Positions 42,287 to 51,830 of a stretch of 64,000 nucleotides of DNA are shown here, piece by piece; position 1 is the stretch's first letter, and every line of letters begins with the position of its first letter. The stretch comes from Rhodocyclus gracilis. GTDB lineage: Bacteria > Pseudomonadota > Gammaproteobacteria > Burkholderiales > Rhodocyclaceae. The position numbers and the translations under genes are program-made. The notes below the pieces were generated by a model. The model searched no databases. It was given only the letters and a program-made list of their open reading frames with translations, and was not told the DNA's origin. Where the stretch lies: the NCBI RefSeq assembly GCF_009617575.1, contig NZ_WIXJ01000003.1, positions 124,001 to 188,000 on the forward strand, given 5' to 3'.

Positions 42287-43420
42287 CTAGACGAGCCCGA
42301 GCTGGTCGAAGCCCGGTGAGGGCTCACTCGCGCGCGCGCTGCCGGCGAGCTTGATCTGCAAGCGCAGATCGTTGACGGAGTCGGCATGGCGCAAGGCGTC
42401 TTCGTAGCCGATAAGGTCGGCGGTGTACAGGTCGAAGAGCGCCTGATCGAAGGTCTGCATGCCGAGTTCGCGCGATTTCTTCATCGCTTCCTTGAGGCTG
42501 TGCACCTCGCCCTTGAAGATCAGATCGGCGACGAAAGGTGAGTTGAGCAGGATTTCGATGGCGGCGACGCGGCCCTCGCCGTCAAGACGTGGCAGCAGGC
42601 GCTGCGAGACGAAGGCGCGCAGGTTGAGCGACAGATCCATCAGCAACTGCGCCCGCCGCTCCTCGGGGAAGAAATTGATGATGCGGTCGATGGCCTGATT
42701 GGCGCTGTTCGCGTGCAGCGTCGCCAGACACAGGTGGCCGGTCTCGGCGAAGGCGATGGCGTAGTCCATGGTCTCGCGGTCGCGGATTTCGCCCATCAGG
42801 ATGACGTCGGGCGCCTGACGCAGCGTGTTCTTCAGGGCGGCACCCCAGGAGTCGGTATCGACGCCGATTTCGCGCTGCGTGACGATGCAGTTCAGATGCG
42901 CGTGCACGTACTCGATCGGGTCTTCGAGCGTGATGATGTGGCCGAAGCTGTGTCGGTTGCGGTGGTCGACCAGCGCTGCCAGCGAGGTCGTCTTGCCCGT
43001 CCCCGTGCCGCCAACGAAGATCACCAGCCCGCGCGTACTCAGGGCGGTGTCCTTCAGCACGGCCGGCAATTGCAGGGCATCGAGCGTCGGGATCGCCGTG
43101 TTGATGGTGCGGCAGACGAGCGCAACGCGCCCCTGCTGGACCAGCGCATTGATGCGAAAACGGCCGATGTCCTCGGGGGCGATGGCGAAATTGCATTCCT
43201 TGCTGGTCGCGAACTCGGCGGCCTGTCGCTCGTTCATCAGCGCGCGCGCCAGCGCGGCGGTATCGCTGGGCGAAAGTGGCGTCTCGCTCTGTGGCCGGAT
43301 GGCGCCGTCGCGTTTGATCGCCGGCGGGAAGCCGGCAGTGAGAAAGAGGTCGGAGCCACCCACGGCCGTCATCTGGCGTAGCAGCGGGTGGAGGAAGGCG
43401 AGAGCCTGATCGTGCGTCAC
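42287..43420 (-). CDS. pilU: Type IV pilus retraction ATPase PilU
   Basis: 377 aa. It has PAS-like N-terminal and RecA-like C-terminal domains, Walker A GGTGTGKTTS, Asp-box LEDPIEYVH, Walker B EIRDRETM and the His-box HLCLATLHANSANQA. Compared with PilT the C-terminus is longer (SARASEPSPGFDQLGLV). PilU helps PilT retract pili under load. 39 nt behind pilT. Confidence 0.92.
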   Translation of the reverse strand: MTHDQALAFLHPLLRQMTAVGGSDLFLTAGFPPAIKRDGAIRPQSETPLSPSDTAALARALMNERQAAEFATSKECNFAIAPEDIGRFRINALVQQGRVALVCRTINTAIPTLDALQLPAVLKDTALSTRGLVIFVGGTGTGKTTSLAALVDHRNRHSFGHIITLEDPIEYVHAHLNCIVTQREIGVDTDSWGAALKNTLRQAPDVILMGEIRDRETMDYAIAFAETGHLCLATLHANSANQAIDRIINFFPEERRAQLLMDLSLNLRAFVSQRLLPRLDGEGRVAAIEILLNSPFVADLIFKGEVHSLKEAMKKSRELGMQTFDQALFDLYTADLIGYEDALRHADSVNDLRLQIKLAGSARASEPSPGFDQLGLV

Positions 43421-43459
43421 GGGAATGCCTTTCGCGCGCGGTGGCGCCGGGCGGCGCGC

Positions 43460-44506
43460 TCAGGCGCCGGGGAAACTGTCTTTGTTGACGGCTTTGCTGC
43501 GCGCTTCGGCGGGCGTGACGCGCTGCCGGCGCACGAGGTCGAGCAGGGACTGGTCGAGCGTCTGCATGCCGAACTGCTGCCCGGTCTGGATTGCCGAGTA
43601 CATCTGTGCCGTCTTGTTTTCGCGGATCAGGTTACGGATGGCAGGCGTGGTGATCATGATTTCGTGGGCAGCGACACGACCGTCGCCCTCGCGTGTTTTG
43701 AGCAGCGTCTGCGCGATCACGGCGCGCAGCGACTCGGAGAGCATCGTTCGCACCATTTCCTTTTCGGCGGCGGGAAAGACGTCGACGATGCGATCAACGG
43801 TTTTTGCGGCGCTCGACGTGTGCAGTGTGCCGAATACCAGATGGCCGGTCTCGGCGGCCGAGAGCGCCAGCCGGATCGTCTCCAGATCGCGCATTTCACC
43901 GACCAGAATGACGTCGGGGTCTTCGCGCAAGGCCGAACGCAGCGCGTTGCTGAACGACCGCGTGTGCGGGCCGACTTCACGCTGGTTGATCAGGCACTTC
44001 TTCGGCTCGTGCACGAATTCGATGGGGTCTTCGACGGTCAGGATATGGCCGAAGGCCTTTTCGTTGACGTGATCGACCATCGCCGCCAGCGTCGTCGATT
44101 TGCCTGAGCCGGTCGGCCCGGTGACGAGGACGAGGCCGCGCGGGGACTCGGCAATATCGGCAAAGATGCGCGGACAGCCCAACTCCTCAAGGCTTTGCAC
44201 CGTCACCGGAATGGTGCGGAAGACGGCGCCGGCACCGCGCTGCTGGACGAAGGCGTTCACGCGGAAACGCGCGAGGCCGGGGATGGCGAAGGAGAAATCG
44301 CACTCCAGCGTCGCTTCGTACTGCTTGCGCTGGGCGTCGTTCATGATGTCGTACACCAGCGCATGCACGTCCTGATGCGACATCGCCGGCAGGTTGATGC
44401 GGCGGACGTCGCCGTGCACGCGGATCATTGGCGGCATGCCGGCCGACAGGTGCAGGTCGGAGGCAGCATTTTTGACACCGAAAGCGAGAAGTTCGGAGAT
44501 TTCCAT
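43460..44506 (-). CDS. pilT: Type IV pilus retraction ATPase PilT
   Basis: 348 aa. Starts MEISELLAFGVKNAASDLHLSAG, the standard PilT start. Walker A GPTGSGKSTT, Asp-box VEDPIEFVHE, Walker B EMRDLETI, His-box HLVFGTLHTSSAAKT and the AIRNLIRE motif near the C-terminus needed for retraction. Divergent from yggS, with 95 nt between the two start codons. Confidence 0.96.
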   Translation of the reverse strand: MEISELLAFGVKNAASDLHLSAGMPPMIRVHGDVRRINLPAMSHQDVHALVYDIMNDAQRKQYEATLECDFSFAIPGLARFRVNAFVQQRGAGAVFRTIPVTVQSLEELGCPRIFADIAESPRGLVLVTGPTGSGKSTTLAAMVDHVNEKAFGHILTVEDPIEFVHEPKKCLINQREVGPHTRSFSNALRSALREDPDVILVGEMRDLETIRLALSAAETGHLVFGTLHTSSAAKTVDRIVDVFPAAEKEMVRTMLSESLRAVIAQTLLKTREGDGRVAAHEIMITTPAIRNLIRENKTAQMYSAIQTGQQFGMQTLDQSLLDLVRRQRVTPAEARSKAVNKDSFPGA

Positions 44507-44601
44507 CGGGCGGGTTTTCCTCGGAAAGGGGCGATGCCGCCCGCGGCAGGACGGGACATGGCGCGGTGCTATACTCGCGCCATCCCTTGCGCCGCCTGAT
44601 T

Positions 44602-45309
44602 ATGACTAGAATCGCCGCCAACCTGCAAGCCGTGCGCCAGCGCATCGCTGCTGCCGAACATGCCTTTTCTCGTGCGCCGGGATCGGTGCGTTTGCTGGCG
44701 GTGAGCAAGACCTGGCCCGCCGAGTGTGTGCGCGAAGCGCTCGATGCCGGTCAGCTCGCTTTTGGCGAAAGCTACGTGCAGGAGTCGCTGGCGAAGATCG
44801 CCTCGCCGCTGCTGGAAACCCCCGCGCTGGCGCCGATCGAGTGGCACTTCATCGGTCCGCTGCAAAGCAACAAGACGCGTCAGGTCAGTGAGCACTTCGC
44901 CTGGGCGCATTCGGTGGATCGCCTGAAGATCGCCGAGCGCCTGTCGGCGCAGCGTCCTGCGGTCTTGCCGCCCCTGTCGGTGTGTCTGCAAGTCAACGTC
45001 AGTGGCGAAGCCAGCAAGAGCGGCGTTGCGCCGGCGGAAGTACGTGACCTCGCCCGTCGCCTCGCCGACTTGCCGCGCCTGCATCTGCGCGGCTTGATGG
45101 CGATTCCGGCGCCGGGCGACGACTTTGCCGCGCAGCGCGCGCCGTTTGCTCAGGTTCGCGAGCTGTACGAGCAACTGCGTGGCGACGGGCTGGCGCTCGA
45201 TACGCTGTCGATGGGCATGTCGCATGACATCGAGGCGGCCATCGCCGAGGGGGCGACTCTGGTGCGCGTTGGCAGCGCAATTTTTGGTGCTCGCCCGGTG
45301 TCGGGCTGA
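44602..45309 (+). CDS. yggS: PLP homeostasis protein YggS/PLPBP
   Basis: 235 aa from the ATG at 44602. PLP lysine in LLAVSKTWP (about residue 36) and the family signatures FGESYVQE and HFIGPLQSNKTR. Binds pyridoxal phosphate and keeps vitamin B6 and amino acid pools balanced. First gene of yggS-proC-yggT-yggU, an order widely conserved next to pilT. Confidence 0.93.
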   Translation: MTRIAANLQAVRQRIAAAEHAFSRAPGSVRLLAVSKTWPAECVREALDAGQLAFGESYVQESLAKIASPLLETPALAPIEWHFIGPLQSNKTRQVSEHFAWAHSVDRLKIAERLSAQRPAVLPPLSVCLQVNVSGEASKSGVAPAEVRDLARRLADLPRLHLRGLMAIPAPGDDFAAQRAPFAQVRELYEQLRGDGLALDTLSMGMSHDIEAAIAEGATLVRVGSAIFGARPVSG

Positions 45310-45334
45310 GCGCCGCTATTACGGAAATCCACTC

Positions 45335-46159
45335 ATGAAAATTACCTTTGTCGGCGGCGGCAACATGGCGACCGCTCTGATCGGCGGCTTGCTGAAAACC
45401 GGACAGGCGCCGGAGAAGCTCTCTGTGATCGAAATCTCGCCGGAAGGGCGGGCTCGTCTGGAACAGAACTTCGGCGTGCGCACCTACGCGGCGCCCGAGG
45501 CGGCGGCGCTTGCCGGCGATGTCGTGCTGCTGGCGGTGAAGCCGCAGCATGCGCGCGAGGTTTGCGCCACGCTGGCGCCCTTTCTCGGTGAGACCGTGCT
45601 GGTGAGCATTGCCGCTGGCATTCGCGTTGCCGATCTGTCGCGCTGGCTCGGTGGTCACTCGCGCGTGGTGCGCGCCATGCCGAACACGCCGGCGCTGATC
45701 GGTGCGGGCGTCACCGGCTTGTACGCGTCGGCAGCGGTGACGCCGCACGAGCGTGCGCTGGCCGAGCGCATTCTGGCAGCGGCCGGCGAAACGCTGTGGG
45801 TGCGCGACGAGACACAGATCGACGCGGTGACGGCAGTTTCCGGTAGTGGCCCGGCGTATCTCTTCCTGCTGGTCGAAGCGATGCAGCAGGCGGCGAGCGA
45901 GTTGGGCCTCAGCGCCGAGGCGGGACGTCGGCTGGCGGTCGGCACCGTGCTGGGCGCGGCGCAGTTGGCGGCGCAGACCGGCGAGCCGGCCAGCGTCCTG
46001 CGTGAGCGCGTGACGTCCAAGGGCGGCACGACCGCTGCCGCTCTGGCCGTCATGGCGGAGCGTTGCGTCAAGGAAGGCATCGTCGCCGGCGTGCTCGCCG
46101 CCGATGAGCGCAGCCGCGAACTGGGCGACCAGTTGGGCCATCAAGGCGAGGCGGCATGA
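45335..46159 (+). CDS. proC: Pyrroline-5-carboxylate reductase
   Basis: 274 aa from the ATG at 45335. NAD(P) site FVGGGNMATALIGG, VKPQH, RAMPNTPA, and the C-terminal signature TAVSGSGPAYLFLLVEA. Last step of proline synthesis. 25 nt after yggS; stop overlaps yggT by ATGA. Confidence 0.95.
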   Translation: MKITFVGGGNMATALIGGLLKTGQAPEKLSVIEISPEGRARLEQNFGVRTYAAPEAAALAGDVVLLAVKPQHAREVCATLAPFLGETVLVSIAAGIRVADLSRWLGGHSRVVRAMPNTPALIGAGVTGLYASAAVTPHERALAERILAAAGETLWVRDETQIDAVTAVSGSGPAYLFLLVEAMQQAASELGLSAEAGRRLAVGTVLGAAQLAAQTGEPASVLRERVTSKGGTTAAALAVMAERCVKEGIVAGVLAADERSRELGDQLGHQGEAA

Positions 46160-46701
46160 GCGCCCTGTCGCAGGCGGGGATGTTCCTGCTCGACACGCTG
46201 CTCGGCTTTTTCAGCGCGGCCTTGCTGCTGCGCTTTTTCATGCAGGCGTTTCGCGTTTCGTTCGCCAACCAGATCGGCGCTTTCGTCGTGCAATTGACGA
46301 ACTGGCTGGTCAAGCCCTTGCGGCGTGTCCTGCCGGGATTGTTTGGCTTCGATCTGGCGAGCCTCCTGCCGGTGCTGGTGGCGCAGATGCTCCTGGTGCT
46401 GGCGACGGTGGCCTTGCGCGGCGGGCTGGTGGCCATACCGCCCGAAACGCTGGCGCTAGTCGTCATCTGGCAGGGCGTGCTGGCAACGTTGCGGCTGACG
46501 CTCTACCTGCTCGTCGGCGCTTTGCTGGTGCAGGCGATACTCTCGTGGGTGGCGCCGTACTCGCCACTGGCGCAACCGCTGGCGCAGGTGACGCGCCCCA
46601 TCCTTGGGCCGATCCGTCGGGTCGTGCCGCCGGTCGCCGGCATCGATCTGTCGCCCTTGCTGGCGCTGGTGATCGTTCAGCTTCTGCTGTTTTTCCTCTG
46701 A
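46156..46701 (+). CDS. yggT: YggT-family membrane protein
   Basis: 181 aa, two copies of the YggT unit, each with paired membrane helices (LLLRFFMQAFRVSFANQIGAF...LTNWLVKPLRR and LLVQAILSWVAPYSPLA...TRPILGPIRR). Related to CCB proteins of plastids. Function in bacteria not settled; linked to osmotic stress and division in some species. Overlaps proC by 4 nt and the next gene by 1 nt. Confidence 0.9.
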   Translation: MSALSQAGMFLLDTLLGFFSAALLLRFFMQAFRVSFANQIGAFVVQLTNWLVKPLRRVLPGLFGFDLASLLPVLVAQMLLVLATVALRGGLVAIPPETLALVVIWQGVLATLRLTLYLLVGALLVQAILSWVAPYSPLAQPLAQVTRPILGPIRRVVPPVAGIDLSPLLALVIVQLLLFFL

Positions 46702-47033
46702 TGACCGCTTGGCTGCAAAACGCGGCCGCCGAGTCGGAGTGTGATAGCGCGCGGTTGCGCGTCATCCTGACCCTGCATATTCAGCCGGGAGCGAAGAAAA
46801 GCGAGGTCGCCGGCGAGCACGGTGATGCGCTGAAAATCCGGCTGGCGGCGCCGCCGGTCGACGGGCGGGCCAATGCCGCGCTTCTCGACTTTCTCGCCGC
46901 GCGCCTGGCGCTGCCGAAGGCGGCGCTGACGCTGAAGAGCGGCCAATCGAGCCGGCGCAAACGCGTCGAAGTCGTCAGCGCTGCCGGTGGCCTGACGCCA
47001 GCGTCCGTGGCGGCGCGTCTGCTCGGCAACTAG
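46701..47033 (+). CDS. yggU: DUF167/YggU-family protein
   Basis: 110 aa from the ATG at 46701 (TGATG overlap with yggT). DUF167 core LHIQPGAKKSEVAGEHGDALKIRLAAPPVDGRANAALL with the usual terminal GLTP. Function unknown. A weak GC hairpin with a short T-run lies about 25-50 nt after the stop (47056-47084). Confidence 0.9.
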   Translation: MTAWLQNAAAESECDSARLRVILTLHIQPGAKKSEVAGEHGDALKIRLAAPPVDGRANAALLDFLAARLALPKAALTLKSGQSSRRKRVEVVSAAGGLTPASVAARLLGN

Positions 47034-47171
47034 CGTACGGCGGCGGAACGGTCCGGCCCGGCCCGTTTTGCCGGGCGATCTTTTCCTTGCGCCATCCCTT
47101 GGCCGTTCGGCCGGCAGGCGAGCGGCGAGTGCTTGCTCGTGCCGGCCGCCTCCTGCGGGGAACGCTCCGGC

Positions 47172-48419
47172 CTAGCGCTGGAAGACGACGCGGCCGCCGA
47201 CGAGCGTGCTGTGCACGCGTCCTTGTACCTCGCGGCCGATGAACGGCGTGTTCTTGCCGCGGCTGCGCAGGGCGTCGGCGCTGACTTGCCAGCGCGCCTC
47301 CGGGTCGAAGAGGCAGATATCGGCGGCGTCGCCGGGCGTCAGCGCACCGGCACTCACGCCGAGGATGGCGGCCGAATCGCAGGTGATGCGTGCCAGCGCG
47401 ACGGGTAGTGGCGTCGCCGTCTCGCGCGCCCATTGCAGGGTGAGCGGCAGCAGAAGTTCGAGCGCCGTCGCTCCTGGCGCGGCTTCGGCGAAGGGCAGTT
47501 GCTTGCCGTCTTCGTCGACGGGCGTGTGGTCGGAGCTGATGGCGGCGACACCGGCGGCGACGGCGGCGCGCAGGGCGTCGCGGTCAGCGGCGCTGCGCAG
47601 CGGGGGGTCGAAGCGGGCGTTGCTGTCGAAGAAGCCGATATCGCTATCCGAGAGGTGCAGGTGATAGATCGAGACGTCGCAGGTGACGGCCATCTTCGCC
47701 TGTTGTGCGGCGCGGATCAGCGCGATACCGGCGGCGGAGGAGATTCGCGCCAGATGCAGGCTGGCGCCCGTCGCCCGTGCGAGTTCGAGGCTGGAGGCGA
47801 TGGCGACGGTCTCGGCGCAGACCGGGATGCCCGCCAGACCGAGACGCGAGGCGACTTCTCCATCGTGGGCGACGCCGTCGGCGGCGATCTGGTGGTCTTG
47901 CGGCTGCAGGCGGATGGCGTAACCGAACGTGGTGGCGTACTGCATCGCCCGCAGCAGCACCAGGCGGTCGGGGATCGGCTTTTTCGCCTGCGAGAAGCCG
48001 ATGCAGCCGGCGCGGCTGAGCGTGTGCATTTCCGCGAGGCGCTCGCCGGCGAGTTGGGTGGTCAGCGCGCCAATCGGGTAGACGCGGGCCAGACCGGCAG
48101 CGGCGCTGCGCCGGACGAGGCGCTCCACCAGCCCGGGTTCGTCGAGCGGCGGGCTGGTGTCGGGCGGGCAGGCGAGCGAGGTGACGCCGCCGGCGACGGC
48201 AGCGGCCAGCTCGGTTTCGATGCCGGAGAGGCGCGTCGACAGGTCGACCAGGCCAGGGCAGACGACGAGGCCGCGTGCATCCAGGGTGTGCTCCGCTGTG
48301 AAACCGGCTGGAGCCTTGCCGATGGCGGCGATGCGACCGTCGGCGATGAAGAGGTCGAGCGTCGCGTCGATGCCGTTTTTCGGGTCGATGAGGCGGCCGT
48401 TGGTGATGTGTGTGCGCAT
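47172..48419 (-). CDS. pyrX: Non-catalytic dihydroorotase homologue (PyrX/PyrC')
   Basis: 415 aa amidohydrolase fold. Where active type I dihydroorotases have the metal-binding HxH (DMHVHLREPG), this has VDLSTRLSG, so the first metal site is lost. Further ligand regions are also changed. Such proteins bind aspartate transcarbamoylase as a structural partner in Pseudomonas and relatives. Directly after pyrB (48424), 4 nt apart. A true pyrC must be elsewhere in the genome. Confidence 0.88.
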   Translation of the reverse strand: MRTHITNGRLIDPKNGIDATLDLFIADGRIAAIGKAPAGFTAEHTLDARGLVVCPGLVDLSTRLSGIETELAAAVAGGVTSLACPPDTSPPLDEPGLVERLVRRSAAAGLARVYPIGALTTQLAGERLAEMHTLSRAGCIGFSQAKKPIPDRLVLLRAMQYATTFGYAIRLQPQDHQIAADGVAHDGEVASRLGLAGIPVCAETVAIASSLELARATGASLHLARISSAAGIALIRAAQQAKMAVTCDVSIYHLHLSDSDIGFFDSNARFDPPLRSAADRDALRAAVAAGVAAISSDHTPVDEDGKQLPFAEAAPGATALELLLPLTLQWARETATPLPVALARITCDSAAILGVSAGALTPGDAADICLFDPEARWQVSADALRSRGKNTPFIGREVQGRVHSTLVGGRVVFQR

Positions 48420-48423
48420 GTTT

Positions 48424-49383
48424 TCAGTTCCCCGCCAGAATGCTCATGACCGCCATGCGAACGGCGATACCGAAGGTGACTTGCGGCAGGATCACGGCCT
48501 GCGCGCCGTCAGCGACGCCCGAGTCGATCTCGACGCCGCGGTTCATCGGTCCGGGGTGCATGACGATGGCGTCGGGTTTGGCGAGAGCCAGCATCGCCGG
48601 CGTCAGCCCGTAGCAGCGGAAATACTCGCCGGCCGAGGGCAGCAGGGCGCCATTCATGCGCTCGTTTTGCAGTCGTAGCATGATGACCACGTCGGCGTCG
48701 CGCAGACCGTCGGCGAGGTCGTGGCAGACGCGCACGCCCATCGATTCGACCGCCGAGGGCAGCAGTGTTTGCGGGCCGACGGCGCGGATTTCGCCGGTGC
48801 CGAGTGTAGTCAGCGCGTGGATGTCGGAGCGGGCGACGCGGGAGTGCAGGATGTCGCCGACGATGGCGACCGTCAGTGGCGAGAAATCCTTCTTGTAGTG
48901 ACGGATCGTGTACATGTCGAGCAGGCCCTGCGTCGGGTGCGCGTGGCGACCGTCGCCGGCGTTGACGACGTGCACGTCGGTGCGGCCGACGCGGTGCAGG
49001 TGCTCGGTGATGAGGTAGGGCGCGCCCGACGAGGCGTGGCGGACGACGAACATGTCGGCGTGCATGGCGACGAGGTTGTCGATGGTGTCGAGCAGCGTCT
49101 CGCCCTTGGCCGTCGACGAGCGCGAGACGTCGAGGTTGATGACGTCGGCCGACAGGCGCTTGGCGGCGATTTCGAAGGTCGTGCGCGTGCGCGTCGAGTT
49201 TTCGAAGAAGAGGTTGAAGACGCTCTTGCCGCGCAGGAGCGGCACTTTCTTCACATCGCGGTCGGAGATTTCGAGGAAGCTCGACGCCGTGTCGAGAATC
49301 TGCGTGATGACGTCGCGTGGCAGACCGTCGGTCGACAGCAGGTGCGTGAGTTCGCCGGCGGCGTTGAGTTGCGGGTTATGCAT
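48424..49383 (-). CDS. pyrB: Aspartate carbamoyltransferase catalytic chain
   Basis: 319 aa from the ATG at 49383. Carbamoyl phosphate loop [33 protein letters not shown], and [11 protein letters not shown] for aspartate binding. Second step of pyrimidine synthesis. Overlaps pyrR by 8 nt and is followed by pyrX, with which it should form the PyrB-PyrX complex. Confidence 0.95.
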   Translation of the reverse strand: MHNPQLNAAGELTHLLSTDGLPRDVITQILDTASSFLEISDRDVKKVPLLRGKSVFNLFFENSTRTRTTFEIAAKRLSADVINLDVSRSSTAKGETLLDTIDNLVAMHADMFVVRHASSGAPYLITEHLHRVGRTDVHVVNAGDGRHAHPTQGLLDMYTIRHYKKDFSPLTVAIVGDILHSRVARSDIHALTTLGTGEIRAVGPQTLLPSAVESMGVRVCHDLADGLRDADVVIMLRLQNERMNGALLPSAGEYFRCYGLTPAMLALAKPDAIVMHPGPMNRGVEIDSGVADGAQAVILPQVTFGIAVRMAVMSILAGN

Positions 49384-49882
49384 GACGGGCAAGCCTCCAC
49401 GCCAGAAGTCCATCATCGTTCGCTTCAAGGATCAGCTCTTCGCTGTCGCTGAGCGCCGCCTGCCAGGTGCAGAATTGCGGCTCGATAGGCAGTTCGCGAC
49501 CGCCACGGTCGGCGAGCACCGCGAGATCGATGCGCGCCGGACGCCCGTAGTCGAAAAGTTCGTTGATTGCGGCCCGCGTCGTGCGCCCGGTGTAGAGCAC
49601 GTCATCGACGAGGATCAGCGGGCGGCCTTCGACGGAAAACGGGATCGACGTCGGCCGCACCTGCGGGTGCAGGCCTTTCTCGCCGAAGTCGTCGCGGTAA
49701 AACGAGACGTCGATGAGACCGATCTCTTCTTCGAGGCCGAGCAGTTGGCGCAGCCGGCGCGCAATCCAGACACCGCCGCTATGGATGCCGATGAGTGCCG
49801 TGTCGGCGGCGAGATGGGGCGCGATCAGTGACGCGAGTTGCGCACAGTGCGCCTCGGCGTCGGGAAGGTCAGCGGGAAGCAT
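49376..49882 (-). CDS. pyrR: PyrR bifunctional regulator/uracil phosphoribosyltransferase
   Basis: 168 aa from the ATG at 49882. PRPP motif [18 protein letters not shown] and a type I PRTase fold ([14 protein letters not shown]). In Firmicutes PyrR is an RNA-binding attenuator; in proteobacteria its regulatory role is less clear. It may act as uracil phosphoribosyltransferase or regulate pyrB by RNA binding. The frame extends upstream to 50059, but that part overlaps ruvX. Confidence 0.88.
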   Translation of the reverse strand: MLPADLPDAEAHCAQLASLIAPHLAADTALIGIHSGGVWIARRLRQLLGLEEEIGLIDVSFYRDDFGEKGLHPQVRPTSIPFSVEGRPLILVDDVLYTGRTTRAAINELFDYGRPARIDLAVLADRGGRELPIEPQFCTWQAALSDSEELILEANDDGLLAWRLARHA

Positions 49883-49931
49883 GGTCGGGAAGTCCTGTGG
49901 GGGCCGGCAGGCGTGGCCGTTCCGGCGTCGT

Positions 49932-50411
49932 TCAAGTCGTGGGTGGCGTAAGAGGGCTGGCGGGCGCGGGGTGCGCGTCGAAGTACGATTGCAGGATGAT
50001 CTGCGCGGCGACAGCGTCGATGCGCCCTCGGGCGTTGCGAGCATTGACACCGTTGTCACGCAGGCGCCCGGCCGCTTCGACGGAGCTCAGGCGTTCGTCC
50101 ACATAGTCTACCGCCAGAGCAAAGCGACCGCGCAGCTGATTGCCAAAGCGGCGGCAGCGCAGGGTCATGGCGTGCTCTTCGCCGTCGAGCGACAGGGGCA
50201 GGCCGACGACCAGCTGGCTCGGCTGCCATTCCTCGATCAGCGCGGCAATGGCGGCGAAGCGCTCGGCGTTGGCGGCGCTGTCGATGACCGTCAGCGGGTG
50301 GGCGTGACCGAGCAGCGACTCGCCGACGGCGACGCCAATGCGGCGTTCGCCGAAGTCGAAGGCGAGGACGGCTCCCATGCGCGGATTGGCGGTGGCGTGC
50401 GACTCAGGCAT
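49932..50411 (-). CDS. ruvX: RuvX/YqgF pre-16S rRNA nuclease
   Basis: 159 aa from the ATG at 50411 (another ATG at 50378 gives MGAVLAF). RNase H fold with [23 protein letters not shown] and the conserved DERLSS. Processes the 5' end of 16S rRNA. Overlaps yqgE by 8 nt, the common yqgE-yqgF pair. Confidence 0.92.
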   Translation of the reverse strand: MPESHATANPRMGAVLAFDFGERRIGVAVGESLLGHAHPLTVIDSAANAERFAAIAALIEEWQPSQLVVGLPLSLDGEEHAMTLRCRRFGNQLRGRFALAVDYVDERLSSVEAAGRLRDNGVNARNARGRIDAVAAQIILQSYFDAHPAPASPLTPPTT

Positions 50412-50964
50412 GCCCGGCGGCGCCGGCAAGACGGGTGAAATCGATGCCGAGGATTTCCAGCGCCGAGGCGAGCCGGGTTTCGCTTGGCTGATCGAAGAGC
50501 ACGGCCTCGTTGGCCGGGGCGGTGAGCCAGGCGTTTTCGCCCAGCTCCTGTTCGAGCTGGCCGGCGGACCAGCCGGCGTAGCCTAGCGCGATGATCAGGT
50601 CTTTCGGTTCGCCGTTCCTGGCGGCCGATTGCAGGATGTCGCGCGAGCTCGTCAGACCGATGCGCTCATTGACGACGAGGGTCGATTGCCAGTGCCCCAC
50701 CGGCCGGTGCAATACGAAACCGCGATCGGTCTGCACCGGGCCGCCAAAGTACACGGGCTGACCGGCCAACTCGTCGACAGCGAGGGGCGTTTCCAGCTTC
50801 TCGAAGAGCGAGGCAAGGCTCATGTCCGTCGGACGATTGACGATGAGGCCCAGCGCGCCGCGTTCGTTGTGCTCCGCAATGTAGACGAGCGCGCGGGCGA
50901 AATACGGATCGCCCATCGCCGGCATGGCGATCAGGAAGTGGTCGGTGAGGTCGATGCTCTGCAT
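50404..50964 (-). CDS. yqgE: UPF0301/YqgE-family protein
   Basis: 186 aa. Family pattern [53 protein letters not shown] and [16 protein letters not shown]. Function unknown. First of the yqgE-ruvX-pyrR-pyrB-pyrX string. 88 nt separate it from the rnf operon end, with a GC-rich imperfect hairpin (about 51020-51048) that could act as a weak terminator. Confidence 0.92.
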   Translation of the reverse strand: MQSIDLTDHFLIAMPAMGDPYFARALVYIAEHNERGALGLIVNRPTDMSLASLFEKLETPLAVDELAGQPVYFGGPVQTDRGFVLHRPVGHWQSTLVVNERIGLTSSRDILQSAARNGEPKDLIIALGYAGWSAGQLEQELGENAWLTAPANEAVLFDQPSETRLASALEILGIDFTRLAGAAGHA

Positions 50965-51052
50965 GGGGGCATTCTATCGGCGACCTCGCCGGAGTCAAAG
51001 GAGTCGGCGTCGCAGCAAGGGCCCGCCGCCGCCGCGCGGCCCTCCTTCGTCC

Positions 51053-51247
51053 TCAGTGCTCGGCGCTCTTGCAGTTGCTGCCCGAGCTGCAGTCCTTTTT
51101 GAGGCTGCCGCAGCCGCAGCAGCCTTCCTGACGAAAAGGACCGAGTTCGGGATGCGTCGCGGCAAAGTGCCGGTAGATGCGCTGCACGAGGATCATGCCG
51201 ACGAGCAGCGAGAAGATCGCGCTGACGGTGACGAGGTAGGTGAGCAT
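51053..51247 (-). CDS. Small Cys-rich membrane protein, NqrM-like
   Basis: 64 aa from the ATG at 51247. One membrane helix (about residues 4-22) then a cytoplasmic tail with Cys43, Cys44, Cys46, Cys53 and Cys59 (EGCCGCGSLKKDCSSGSNC). The architecture resembles NqrM, the small Cys-rich factor that helps build the iron centre of Na+-NQR, the relative of Rnf. It starts 1 nt after the rnfA stop, so it is part of the rnf operon. Role as an Rnf maturation factor is inference. Confidence 0.7.
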   Translation of the reverse strand: MLTYLVTVSAIFSLLVGMILVQRIYRHFAATHPELGPFRQEGCCGCGSLKKDCSSGSNCKSAEH

Positions 51248-51248
51248 T

Positions 51249-51830
51249 TCAGCCTCCGAGTCCCGCAAAGCCCATGAAGCCGAGCGACAGGATGCCAGCG
51301 AGCATCAGCGTCAGCGCCGTGCCCTGCATCATGTCGGGAACGTTGGACAGTTGCACGCGTTCGCGGACGCTGGCGAGCATCACCAGCGCCAGCGTGAAGC
51401 CGGCGCCGCCGCCGAGGGCGAACGTCATCGACTGCGCGAAATCGTAGTCGCGCGCCGTCTGGAAGAGCGCGACACCGAGCACGGCGCAGTTGGTCGTGAT
51501 CAGCGGCAGGTAGATGCCCATGGCGCGGAAGAGGGCGGGGCTGCGTTTCTTGACGAACATTTCGACCAGTTGCACGGCCGAAGCGATGACGACGATGTAG
51601 CAGATGAGGCGCAGGAACTCCAGATGCAGCATGGAGAGGATGATGTTCAGCACGTAGGCCGACAGCGAGGCGATGACGATGACGAAGGTCGTCGCCAGAC
51701 CGAGCGGGAAGGCGAGGCTGACGCTATGCGTTACGCCGAGGAAGGGGCACATGCCGAGAAACATCGCCAGCACGAAATTGCCCGAGAGGATCGTGCTGAG
51801 CAGGATTTGCCCGAGAGATTCACGCACCAT
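51249..51830 (-). CDS. rnfA: Electron transport complex subunit RnfA
   Basis: 193 aa from the ATG at 51830 with AAGGAG upstream. Six membrane helices; GNFVLAMFLGMCPFLGV and LPLITTNCAVLGVALF hold the cysteines that bind the intramembrane 2Fe-2S cluster shared with RnfE. Overlaps the rnfE end by 11 nt. Confidence 0.94.
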   Translation of the reverse strand: MVRESLGQILLSTILSGNFVLAMFLGMCPFLGVTHSVSLAFPLGLATTFVIVIASLSAYVLNIILSMLHLEFLRLICYIVVIASAVQLVEMFVKKRSPALFRAMGIYLPLITTNCAVLGVALFQTARDYDFAQSMTFALGGGAGFTLALVMLASVRERVQLSNVPDMMQGTALTLMLAGILSLGFMGFAGLGG

